Origin: Bactericera cockerelli
Taxonomy: Eukaryota; Arthropoda; Insecta; Hemiptera; Triozidae
Assembly (NCBI GenBank): GCA_024516035.1
Contig: CM044957.1
Location: 3,755,017 to 3,819,016 of the forward strand
Length of the DNA: 64,000 nt
Reading direction: 5' to 3'
Each line of letters starts with the position of its first letter. The first letter of the stretch is position 1. Both the position numbers and the translations under genes were made by a program. The notes beneath the pieces were generated by a model, which was given only the letters and a program-made list of their open reading frames with translations, was not told the DNA's origin and did not search any database. Below are positions 19,801 through 27,271 of the stretch, in pieces.

Positions 19801-19835
19801 GACATCTGACTATCTAGTACTGACCTTGAAGACAA
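16818..19835 (-). CDS. LINE ORF2: APE endonuclease and reverse transcriptase (1005 aa)
   Basis: The protein nicks target DNA and reverse-transcribes the element RNA. The N-terminal third is an apurinic-type endonuclease: FYQNTRGLKTK near residue 51, TITESWL near 77, GGGVIVAAK near 114, IIGDFNLPDF near 193 and DGHHPAIEL near 272. The reverse transcriptase spans about 500-790: SKPAGRDGIPPKIIRD, then LLTDVMKGFDQISH (first catalytic Asp kept, but MKG replaces the usual FSKA), SGIAQGSKLSSLLFI and the LLYADDLKIF catalytic pair. There are no internal stops. The unusual residues in two RT motifs may be family features rather than damage. There is no RNase H or CCHC finger that I can see. It belongs to the jockey/CR1-like APE LINEs; the exact clade is not resolved by eye. 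Confidence 0.9.
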   Translation of the reverse strand: MSSRSVLDSQMSNININKLTSIQSCLPKIDRSHVLNNKNPTTLPQKLCRIFYQNTRGLKTKIKEFYLNLLSEDYDIVTITESWLSSDVGTNEIFDSRYTVFRQDRDPKKTGKHRGGGVIVAAKQEMSLSRVAHWDVCNDLLELMWFRYKLTGELIYICLIYIPPHQGSKKEEAIRYFTESILERNLVNDSMLIIGDFNLPDFSEETKAISTRPVLLLKEFASIQLLESINNVRNKNNRILDLCLTNMSEIFSTKNKQMDFDVFKTEGLVKEDGHHPAIELNLRYKNKIKQLRKSTGKSEKYLAFHKVDTEILNNELQNIEWGSELCTYRSPNLLLDHIYCKLNEVFIRTVPLCKAGQRSQAFPEWWSASTRRTFKAKEKLRKTKNKRPEEIEEYKKLRKSIRQLIKSDHKSYINSLASKFKSNSKHFWKYVKQERSKGKNTNMSYKGLQLKSQKEIADAFADHFLCSFKPSSLNIQDTFDNDNSASLEIPVFTEQQVLDEALKLDKSKPAGRDGIPPKIIRDCASSLAKPLTCLFNLSLKTNIFPDRLKDTIITPVPKTESGCVEDHRPVANLNAFAKLFDALLYNSISGQVFSTIDRIQHGFVEGRSTTSNITEFSHYVCTALQQGYQTDVLLTDVMKGFDQISHEAIVNKLRSVGLPSTKFFLSYLLNRNLQVKYIDEASKTFTPTSGIAQGSKLSSLLFILTYDDVCKDISADSKILLYADDLKIFRKITCISDCYQLQQDLNLIKEKLHLIGLSFHPLKSKQLTISRNKSNNLDFTYKMGDIDIEKVSYHKDLGFIIDEDFIFKKHRADMIKRAFKKLGLIIRFGKYVEDIDVLRTLFLSLVRSTVEYGSVVWDPSSKEASKSIEKIQSTFIRYLFKKENGFYPKYPEAISYKTLLEMINLSSLETRRTLDSIMLVYKLLNNHIQCSNLQEIIEKKTPNPLLRNRTIEPFTVPHPRFTKLHESPLIKAMTLCNYLHIDISEFSLPKEMFKMKCLDYIQQEN

Positions 19836-19867
19836 TGATAGAGGCTCAGTATGTTCTATGATAATAT

Positions 19868-19902
<35 letters not shown>

Positions 19903-19951
19903 ATACTACTTAAACTATTTACAATGTCAAGATTATTACTAGTCTTGTTTA

Positions 19952-22174
19952 TTAAACAAGGGTTGTCATTATCCGCCGAAAATTTCGGCTTGCGTTGTCA
20001 TAGTTCATACATGTTTGTGTTACGTAGTATGATGAATTTTCGTTAATATTGTTAATATTAACACGTTTATTAATGAGTGTATCTCTGTAGCTGCGTTGTG
20101 TTGGTTTGAGTGCATTACAGTTACAGTTACCCCTAGAGTCATAGGGGGACTGTCTGATAGTATGTTGTGCCTGTACATGTTGTTTGCGCAATGAAGGAAA
20201 ATGTTCTAGTGATTGTGAGAATAACTGTGAGTGTGCTGGTGTATAAGTGTTTGGGGGAGGGTATGGGTGTGACGGTTTATAAGTGTTTGGGGGAGGGTAT
20301 GGGTGTGACGGTTTATAAGTGTTTGGGGGAGGGTATGGGTGTGACGATGTAAGAAATGAGTGCGGGTATGTGTTTCGTGAGGGTATGTACTGTTTATTAC
20401 CTTGTGATATTGTTTTTGAGTGTGATGGTGTAAAAGCTGAGTGCGGATATGCGTTTGATGTGTTGCGTGAAGGTATGTACTGTTTATGGGGTGACATAGT
20501 TTTTGTTTGACGGGAATTTTCAAAACTTACATGAGGCTTCCTTAGGTGCAAGTTCTGGATATGCCTACTTATTTTAATGGTTAAAATAAACTTGCCCGTT
20601 TTATTTAGATGTAACATATCTCTTGACATGTGTCTTCCCTGTATGAAGGTATGTGGATCAAGATAACTCATACCTGTTATGTTTTGAATATGTTCTTTCA
20701 TCTTAATATTAAATTTGAACACCTGGTTGTTTGCATCTTTGTTGTCATAGCGGGGAGGTACTAATACAAAAACAATCTTGTGGCCTGGACATTTCTCTTG
20801 AAGTTTTTGAATGGACACTTCAATGTTCTTCCATGGAGTGGTGAACACGTCGTGCATCCCTGCTACCACACAAACTGTTGATCCTGGTTTGAGCTTCTCA
20901 GGTTGAATGGCGTTGACAATGAAGTTTAAATTCTTTCCTGGGATGTAAACAGTGCTAAAGGTGTGGTCCTTCGGTGGATTGAAAGTCGCGGACTTGAATG
21001 CCAAGTTTTTGACATGCTCATCTCCAATTATGAAAACCTGTTTGCGTCTCTCCGATGAATCCCTCTGCTTGGCTGATTGTGTTGGTGTGCCCTGCGTTTG
21101 CTGTTGATCTGCTCTATGCAAAGGCTTCTTAGATTGAGATTGATCCTGTTGATTTGAATTATTTATATTTCCAGTAGTTTTTTGATCCATTTGTTGGTGT
21201 ACTTGTACAGCTATGTTTGTAGTCTTGAGAGCGTTATTTTTACTGGATGTTATAGATTTGACAGGACTACGTAGAGATAGAGACGATGAGATATATGGGG
21301 TGGTCATGTTCGTATTAGTAACATTTTTAACCTGTTTTTTCTCTCGCGTAGTTTTTGCGATCTCGCTGAGAATACTTTCCTCTTCCTCTTCTTCTTCTCG
21401 TGTCATAATATTTCCAGGAATATAAGCACTATTCCGTCCTTCTTGAGAATTTCTCATTTCTTCGATTTTTTTCTCAAGAGATTTGATTTTGGCTTTCAGC
21501 TCCTGTTGTTTTTCATCATTTTGTCGCATCTGTTCATCATGATACTCGAGTAGACTCTTGATTCTTTCCTCAGTTTGCATCAACTTTATCTGGAAGCTAG
21601 AACACTTACTATCAGTCTCTTTGATGTTATTAATTAATAAAATTCTACATTCTTCTCCTGTTTCCACATCTTTACACTTTTGATTTAGTAAAGTGAACAT
21701 TTGCGTTACAAGATCGTCAAGCTTAGATGTTTCAGCTCTATCAAATTTCTGCATGTTCACGTTTAGTTCTGATCTAAGCTTAATGAATAGGTCCTGCACT
21801 TCATGATGTGGATCTATAGTATCCACCAATATGATGGTATTATTTTGCGAGCTGTCATTGCAGTTTTCGTACACAGTTTCTTCCAAATTACTTAAACTTT
21901 CATTGGTATTTTTACTAGTGGTAATCGGACTTTTGGAACATGCTATCGAAGTATGGCGTCTACGTACAGCTAGAAAGGTATAACAATCTTTATATTTTGT
22001 CTTTTTTGCAAGAATACTGCCGTCGCAATCCCCAGTAATACATTTAAAAATAGCATTACCTGTAGACAGGATATTGGAATAGACATACGTGAATTCCTGG
22101 TAGCTGATCTGAAGGGGGTACTCTCCTTGATTCACTGTTACAACATCAGTGGAATCAGTCATAATGCACCACAC
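19952..22174 (-). CDS. LINE ORF1: zinc-finger, coiled-coil and SGNH-hydrolase-like protein (740 aa)
   Basis: ORF1 proteins of this type bind the element RNA. The N-terminus (about residues 15-80) has C-x5-C (CITGDC) and a later H/C pair (RRRHTSIAC), resembling a FLYWCH-type finger. Residues of about 190-260 form a Lys/Glu-rich coiled coil (QNDEKQQELKAKIKSLEKKI). An SGNH-hydrolase-like domain (about 380-545) begins with VFIIGDEHVKNLAF and ends with DMLHLNKTGKFIL. The block I serine of the usual GDS is Glu here, so esterase activity is doubtful. A proline-rich segment follows, with a 13-residue unit around HPYPPPNTYKPS in three DNA copies of 39 bp (20232-20350). The frame is open throughout. 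It is separated from ORF2 by 116 bp. Confidence 0.8.
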   Translation of the reverse strand: MWCIMTDSTDVVTVNQGEYPLQISYQEFTYVYSNILSTGNAIFKCITGDCDGSILAKKTKYKDCYTFLAVRRRHTSIACSKSPITTSKNTNESLSNLEETVYENCNDSSQNNTIILVDTIDPHHEVQDLFIKLRSELNVNMQKFDRAETSKLDDLVTQMFTLLNQKCKDVETGEECRILLINNIKETDSKCSSFQIKLMQTEERIKSLLEYHDEQMRQNDEKQQELKAKIKSLEKKIEEMRNSQEGRNSAYIPGNIMTREEEEEEESILSEIAKTTREKKQVKNVTNTNMTTPYISSSLSLRSPVKSITSSKNNALKTTNIAVQVHQQMDQKTTGNINNSNQQDQSQSKKPLHRADQQQTQGTPTQSAKQRDSSERRKQVFIIGDEHVKNLAFKSATFNPPKDHTFSTVYIPGKNLNFIVNAIQPEKLKPGSTVCVVAGMHDVFTTPWKNIEVSIQKLQEKCPGHKIVFVLVPPRYDNKDANNQVFKFNIKMKEHIQNITGMSYLDPHTFIQGRHMSRDMLHLNKTGKFILTIKISRHIQNLHLRKPHVSFENSRQTKTMSPHKQYIPSRNTSNAYPHSAFTPSHSKTISQGNKQYIPSRNTYPHSFLTSSHPYPPPNTYKPSHPYPPPNTYKPSHPYPPPNTYTPAHSQLFSQSLEHFPSLRKQHVQAQHTIRQSPYDSRGNCNCNALKPTQRSYRDTLINKRVNINNINENSSYYVTQTCMNYDNASRNFRRIMTTLV

Positions 22175-22529
22175 AGTATTGTCTTCTATGATTAAATTCT
22201 AGAGTTCACGATATGCAAAATTGTTTTGCAATGAGGTTGAGGCGTTAGTTTGAAATGTAAACAACACTTATTTATGTAAACAAAGATAATAATGTGGTGA
22301 TTAGAGATAGGTTCTTATGATATTTATGTTTTTTTTAGGCCTTTTTGGCTTTAAAAATAGGTTGAAGAAAAATGTAATATTTATTAAGATGTGAAAATAA
22401 ATTTTACAATTATTTTGGTATAAAATACACAAAAATCGGTTTAGTATTTGATTTGATAAAAATATTTTATACAATATTTACAGAGCACTGATACAAAACA
22501 GGTCTTGGCACGTCAACAGTCAACAGTCA

Positions 22530-22620
22530 ACAGATATGTCTAAGGTTTACTGCTAGAATGGGACTAATGAGTCCTAATCGAGCACTATAAACAAGGTGAT
22601 ATAATAATAATAATAATAAT
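22530..22620 (+). mobile_element. SINE-B, right part, split by the LINE
   Basis: TCTAAGGTTTACTGCTAGAA, then TGGGACTAATGAGTCCTAAT, CGAGCACTATAAACAAGGTG and an (ATA)n tail. It is the 3' continuation of the 16533-16641 copy. Confidence 0.75.
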
Positions 22621-22992
22621 AATTAATTTTATTATGTATCTTCAATGTTATAATATTATAATAATAATAGAAGTTACTAATTTCACGTTTTTATAGCATG
22701 TCCATACACTTTGAGCAACAGTAGAACCATAATTTTACTAAAAAGAACTGTAGCTATCAGGTCTCATTACTATCTGATGAACATTTTACAGTTACAAGGA
22801 TAAATGTGTACAATGGCTGCAATAAGCCCCCTCTCTTCAACTTTACAGGACTTCTATAGCACTGCCCTAAAAAATCATTTCGCTATGATTTTCTGTTATA
22901 GTCTACTTTAAAAAAATACAGATCATTTGAACAAAATCTACGAAAGTGACAGTCTAAAAAGGACAATCTTTTGACATTTACTATTCCGCATT

Positions 22993-22998
22993 TTTATT
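22993..22998 (-). terminator. Candidate poly(A) signal of MRPS24
   Basis: TTTATT on the plus strand (AATAAA in the gene sense), 86 bp beyond the MRPS24 stop. Confidence 0.35.
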
Positions 22999-23083
22999 TC
23001 CCCTATGGGGGGAGCATAGGTGTTTTTTTGTAGGTGAAACATATTTACCTCCGGTATTTTGTAGAAGAAATCTTCTACAAAAC

Positions 23084-26000
23084 TTAAATGTACCTAAACA
23101 CAACATCTTTCCTATTCTCTACGGTTTGAATTTCCATTTTGACGGGACACTGCAACCAGTGACTCAGCAACTCCTCTGTGTAACCAATGAGGAAGTACAT
23201 TTTCCTCGGATGAATAGATCGTTCAACAATGCCTCCTAGCCTGATTATGTTGTGTTGTCGCTTGATGATGATTTCCGACAAGAAGAGATTGTGCCAGGTT
23301 CCTCTGAGAAATCGACGCATGAACTCATCTTCCACTGCAGTTTCCGAAGGCCTCAGCCCATCCAGCATGTTAGCTGAAGAAGAAAGAAAAGGTCAAGAAA
23401 ATAAGAGAGAGATCTCAAAACCAATGATTTTGTGAGAGGTAATAATAAGATCACCATTCACCTTTTTGTACTGCCGGATTAGGACTATTAAGTACCAAAA
23501 TTCTAGCAGTTTTACAAGACATATTATTATGTAGTCAAAATCCCAAATGGGATGGTAAACTGGATTTTCTCACTTTTTCTTAACTATCACTCATGACAAG
23601 CTGGAAACCCATTGAACTTTGACAAAAACTTCCCAACAGTATTCTTCTTTCATTCTAAGTGTTTTTTTTTCATTAAAAGATGAGTGTTTCACAGCCTTTT
23701 TTATTTTGTAGCCATGAAACTGTGAAACAGGAGCTACTGTAGACACTTGTGGTCTGTGTTGTAGCTTACCCATCCTGTAGTATACCTCCCTTCTGACGGG
23801 TAAGAAGTGACTCAATACTTCCCATTTAGGTGCTGGGTCAACACGAGCGTACCAGAAAGTGTCCTTTACATCAACTGTAACCAAATTTAGAACTGTAATC
23901 AAATGTGATCGAAACAACGACACATCATTATTCTTCCTTGCCTCCGCCAGATGTACCTCAGTTTGAACTTTCCGTCTTTACCTACTCTGATCTGGTCAAA
24001 CACCTGAAAAAAGGAAATCCATCATCAATGGGCTATGACCAAATCCCCTTAAGCTTTATTACTCGTATGTTGCACATAGTGGCTCCAATACTGCTTCACA
24101 TATTCAATTACTCGCTTAGTAATAAAGTGTTTCCCAGGCAATGGAAAAAGGGACTGATAAGGCCTATTCCAAAAGTAAAAACCCCATCAGGTTCATCTGA
24201 TTTCAGACCTATCAGTCTCCTTTGCTCTCTCTCAAAGGTTCTGGAGCGCATGATACATCTTCAAGTTATCAAGCACCTCGATAATCACAATCTCCTTAGT
24301 TCATTCCAATCAGGGTTTCGGTCAGGTCATAGTACGTGCTCTGCGCTGTTAAAAGTTACCGATGATATCCAGCAGGCTAAGGACAACAAAATGGCCACAG
24401 TTCTCGTACTTTTTGACTTTTCTAAGGCTTTCGACCTAGTTTCTCACCAAATCTTGCTCTCCAAAATGAAATCTTTTGGATTTCATGAAAATACTATTGA
24501 CTGGTTCAGATCTTACCTATCTGGACGAACTCAATGTGTACTAGGAGCAAGCAATAAGAGATCCAAATGGATGCCAGTAGTTTCAGGGGTACCTCAAGGC
24601 TCCGTTCTGGGTCCTCTACTTTTTAGTCTATTCATCAATGATATCTCTACTTGTTTCTTATCATCTCGCTTTCATCTATACGCAGATGATTTACAACTCT
24701 ACTTTGTGTTCAAACCAGACAAAATTATCGAAACAGCCGAAATCATCAATAGCGAGATCACCAAACTTGTAGAATGGTCAAAAATCAATGGACTTAAAAT
24801 AAATTCTTCAAAAACTAAGGTTTTACTGATTGCTAGTCATGGAATTCTTCGAAACATCTCCCCCCCATCTCCCTTCATCCAAGTAAATGGAGATGACATT
24901 GAAGTCGTACAATCAGCAAGAAATCTAGGTATATTCTTTGACGATACCTTGAGCTGGACTGTTGAGGTGAGCAATGTAAGAAAAAAGGTCTTCGGGGCAC
25001 TGTGGTCATTAGGTCGTCTTAAAAAGTATCTCTCATTGAACTCAAGAAAACTCCTTATAAAATTCTATGTTTTGCCATTGTTTGAATATTGTGCCCCAAT
25101 CCTCTTGGGACTCACCCAGGAGGAATCAATTAGATTACAACGGGCACAAAACGCTTGTGCTCGTTTTATTTTCAAAGTTAGGCGCTGGGAACATATAACT
25201 CCCTACCTGAACCGTCTTCAATGGTTAAAGGTAGAGGACCGGAGAAAACTCCTTACTCTATTTTCTGTCTTCAAAATCCTCTCTACTCAGTCTCCTTCAT
25301 ATCTATTTGAGAAATATTGCTTCCGTTCTACTATTAGCACACGAGAAACTAGGTCTCACTCACTCCTCCTAGAAATCCCATCCTGTAGAACGGAGGCGTA
25401 CCACAAAGGGTTCCTAGTCTCCTCTGTGAACCTCTGGAACTCCGTACCCTATCCTATCCTTAACTCACTATCTGAACATTCCTTCAAAGCAAAGCTTACT
25501 GAAGCAGTTGGCAACCACTCCTTAGCCCTATAAAATCCCAATCTCTCCTACCACTCCTTCCTTCCTCCTTTTTACTCGTGCTAAGTGTGAATGTGTGTGT
25601 GTTTGGGTAACTTTATTTTATTATTATTATTATTTTTTTTTTTTCCTTCACATTATTAATTGCAATTTATATTATTTTTTCTATATTCAATAATGTAAAA
25701 TCATGTAAAATTTACAATAAATAAAGAGGTGCTATATTAAACTGTTAGCGTAATGGGACTTCTTGTCTCGAGCCGACAGTCTAAATAAAGCACTACTATA
25801 CTATACTATACTATACAAAAAAATTTCAGCTTGGGGAAACAAACTTCCATATGGCAAGTGAGTGCATGAGCTGATCGCAAGCCTTTATATAGATGACACC
25901 ACTGTAGGATAAAGAAAGAAGAAGCCAGTTACCTGTATTCCAAGAGTTCCAGGACTTGATGTGCGCAATAGTGTGTGGTGGTCCAGACATTTCATACGTG

Positions 26001-27271
26001 AGAGGTTTGTCACCTTTCTTAGAGGTTTTATATCTGGCAGCTTGCACGTGTTTGTGTAAGCTGGATGATGTGCTCACAGCTCTGGTATTTGCTTGTAGCG
26101 TGTGACACTGAAATTAAAGGAGCAGGGGTTAGAATTACACCAGACTTAAGAAAAATAAGTATTAATATTAATCTCAATACATAAAATCCATACATGACAG
26201 AACTCCAAAACAGCTGGACCAAATGACTCCCAATTTGGCACAAAGTCTCTTTTTGATATCTAGGTGTTAACTAAAGATTTTTAAAAAATCCATATAGAAC
26301 ATCAGCCACAGAAAAAACCTCAACAGTGACAAAGTTTTGGTAGAGAGCATACACAGTTGAACACAAGATTGCAATGTTCCACACAATTTCTTAGGACCTC
26401 ATATTATACTAGATAAAATAAAATGCCATTTTTGAAACAATATCTCATTTTTATAAGTAGTTTAAAATTCACATGGATAAGGAGGAGGAAAAGCACAATA
26501 ACGGCTGCATTACCATTTTGGGCATTCATTTGTCAACTGAATGGCTGGGCTCAATTTTATTGCTGGGTGAAGTGACATGCAGCTTACCCATCTTCATTGT
26601 GTTCAACCAGTTTTGAATGCAAGTTTTTTATTACTATTAGTTTTTATTACTAAACTAATAATAAGCATAAAGCTGGACACACACATACATGCATGCATGA
26701 ACAAGCAAACGCAATCATGAACAAGCTTATGATCATGATTGATCTTTTATACCATCTAGCTGGGGGATGTTAAACACAGTCTAGCTGGAGGACGTTAAAC
26801 AGTGAAAAGATTAGTGTCTCACTAGAGGACTTTAAACAGAGAATGGACTACCCAACCTTAACAAGCTAGGCTTGCAATTTACCAAGGGTTAATTTCTTAA
26901 AAGAAATAGCCCAAGTTCTCACAATGGTTGATTGCACATAGAAATATGTGGTTCAGGACGAGTCAACTTTTCAACTTAAATTGGATGGAGATGATCACTC
27001 CCCCCAGCTATAGCCAAGCTGGTTATAACAACAACATTAATTCTTTTCTTTTCTACTTGTTCAGCATAGGACATTTTAATCTTGATGATATTCTGTGATG
27101 ATATTTTTCTGCCACACAAGCTCATTTGTGCATGTATGTGTGACCTGCTTTAGTACCACTAAAAGGATGACTGATAAAACATAAAGTTTAAGAGGTAAGA
27201 AAGGGATTAGAGATACTCACTGATAAGAGCTGGCAAACTGTTAATTTCTCCTTTCCAATGATTCTGAGCAT
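23084..27271 (-). CDS. MRPS24: Mitochondrial small ribosomal subunit protein uS3m (MRPS24, 171 aa)
   Basis: A component of the mitochondrial 28S subunit. Exons read right to left: 27271-27221 (ATG, 17 aa, donor GTGAGT), 26107-25933 (acceptor TTTCAG, donor GTAACT) and 23373-23084 (acceptor TTCAG, stop). The phases agree and give 171 aa, against 167 in human. The N-terminus (MLRIIGKEKLTVCQLLS...) lacks acidic residues apart from one Glu and fits a mitochondrial targeting peptide. The mature part has family landmarks: PLTYEMSGPPHTIAHIKSWN, VEDEFMRRFLRGTWHN, IKRQHNIIRLGGIV and KMYFLIGYTEELLSHWLQCP. The second intron of about 2.6 kb holds an antisense LINE fragment and SINE pieces. The divergent neighbour on the right starts 3 kb away. 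Confidence 0.9.
23465..23566 (-). mobile_element. SINE-B 3' half in MRPS24 intron 2
   Basis: TACTGCCGGATTAGGACTAT, then AATTCTAGCAGTTTTACAAG and ATCCCAAATGGGATGGTAAAC in reverse orientation. Confidence 0.6.
23644..23900 (-). mobile_element. SINE-D 3' part, reverse copy
   Basis: GAAACAGGAGCTACTGTAGA, TTGTGGTCTGTGTTGTAGCT, GGTGCTGGGTCAACACGAGC and CATCAACTGTAACCAAATTT. The tRNA head is missing; the break coincides with the 5' end of the LINE fragment. Confidence 0.7.
23903..25816 (+). mobile_element. 5'-truncated LINE with intact RT, antisense in MRPS24 intron 2
   Basis: Sequence from just before the RT domain to the 3' end. The 3'UTR (25534-25792) ends in the microsatellite (CTATA)n at 25793-25816 rather than poly(A). 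The last 55 bp before the tail (TAATGGGACTT, then CAGTCTAAATAAAGC) resemble the SINE-B 3' end. Confidence 0.75.
23905..25533 (+). CDS. Reverse transcriptase, partial LINE ORF2 (542 aa)
   Basis: The open frame covers the pre-RT linker and the whole RT domain. Motifs: KKGNPSSMGYDQIPLSFI, DFRPISLLCSLSKVLERM, SFQSGFRSGHSTCSALL, VLFDFSKAFDLVSHQ (catalytic Asp), VVSGVPQGSVLGPLLFSLFI, RFHLYADDLQLY (catalytic pair), then NLGIFFDDTLSWTVE. There is a thumb and C-terminal region with FIFKVRRWEHITPYLNRLQW. No stops are present, suggesting a recent insertion. The endonuclease is absent through 5' truncation, so it is not autonomous. Its catalytic core is closer to the jockey/CR1 consensus than that of the 16.8-19.8 kb LINE, so the two are different families. 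The first Met is not a biological start. Confidence 0.85.
   Translation: MIETTTHHYSSLPPPDVPQFELSVFTYSDLVKHLKKGNPSSMGYDQIPLSFITRMLHIVAPILLHIFNYSLSNKVFPRQWKKGLIRPIPKVKTPSGSSDFRPISLLCSLSKVLERMIHLQVIKHLDNHNLLSSFQSGFRSGHSTCSALLKVTDDIQQAKDNKMATVLVLFDFSKAFDLVSHQILLSKMKSFGFHENTIDWFRSYLSGRTQCVLGASNKRSKWMPVVSGVPQGSVLGPLLFSLFINDISTCFLSSRFHLYADDLQLYFVFKPDKIIETAEIINSEITKLVEWSKINGLKINSSKTKVLLIASHGILRNISPPSPFIQVNGDDIEVVQSARNLGIFFDDTLSWTVEVSNVRKKVFGALWSLGRLKKYLSLNSRKLLIKFYVLPLFEYCAPILLGLTQEESIRLQRAQNACARFIFKVRRWEHITPYLNRLQWLKVEDRRKLLTLFSVFKILSTQSPSYLFEKYCFRSTISTRETRSHSLLLEIPSCRTEAYHKGFLVSSVNLWNSVPYPILNSLSEHSFKAKLTEAVGNHSLAL
26745..27030 (+). repeat. Dispersed repeat C, longest copy
   Basis: CTAGCTGGGGGATGTTAAAC and CTAGCTGGAGGACGTTAAAC (an internal direct duplication), then AGTTCTCACAATGGTTGATT, AGAAATATGTGGTTCAGGAC and AGCCAAGCTGGTTATAACAA. 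It has no ORF. It lies in MRPS24 intron 1. Confidence 0.6.

Larger units (their letters stand above)
16642..22529 (-). mobile_element. LINE with two open ORFs (full or near-full length)
   Basis: A 30-bp T tract at 16642-16671 is the poly(A) tail of a minus-strand element. ORF2 (16818-19835) and ORF1 (19952-22174) follow upstream, then about 350 bp of 5'UTR ending near CGTCAACAGTCAACAGTCAA (22510-22530). Both junctions fall inside one SINE-B copy. GATAT occurs at both junctions and may be the (short or decayed) target duplication. A (CTA)n tract of about 13 units separates the ORFs (19866-19905). Confidence 0.8.
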
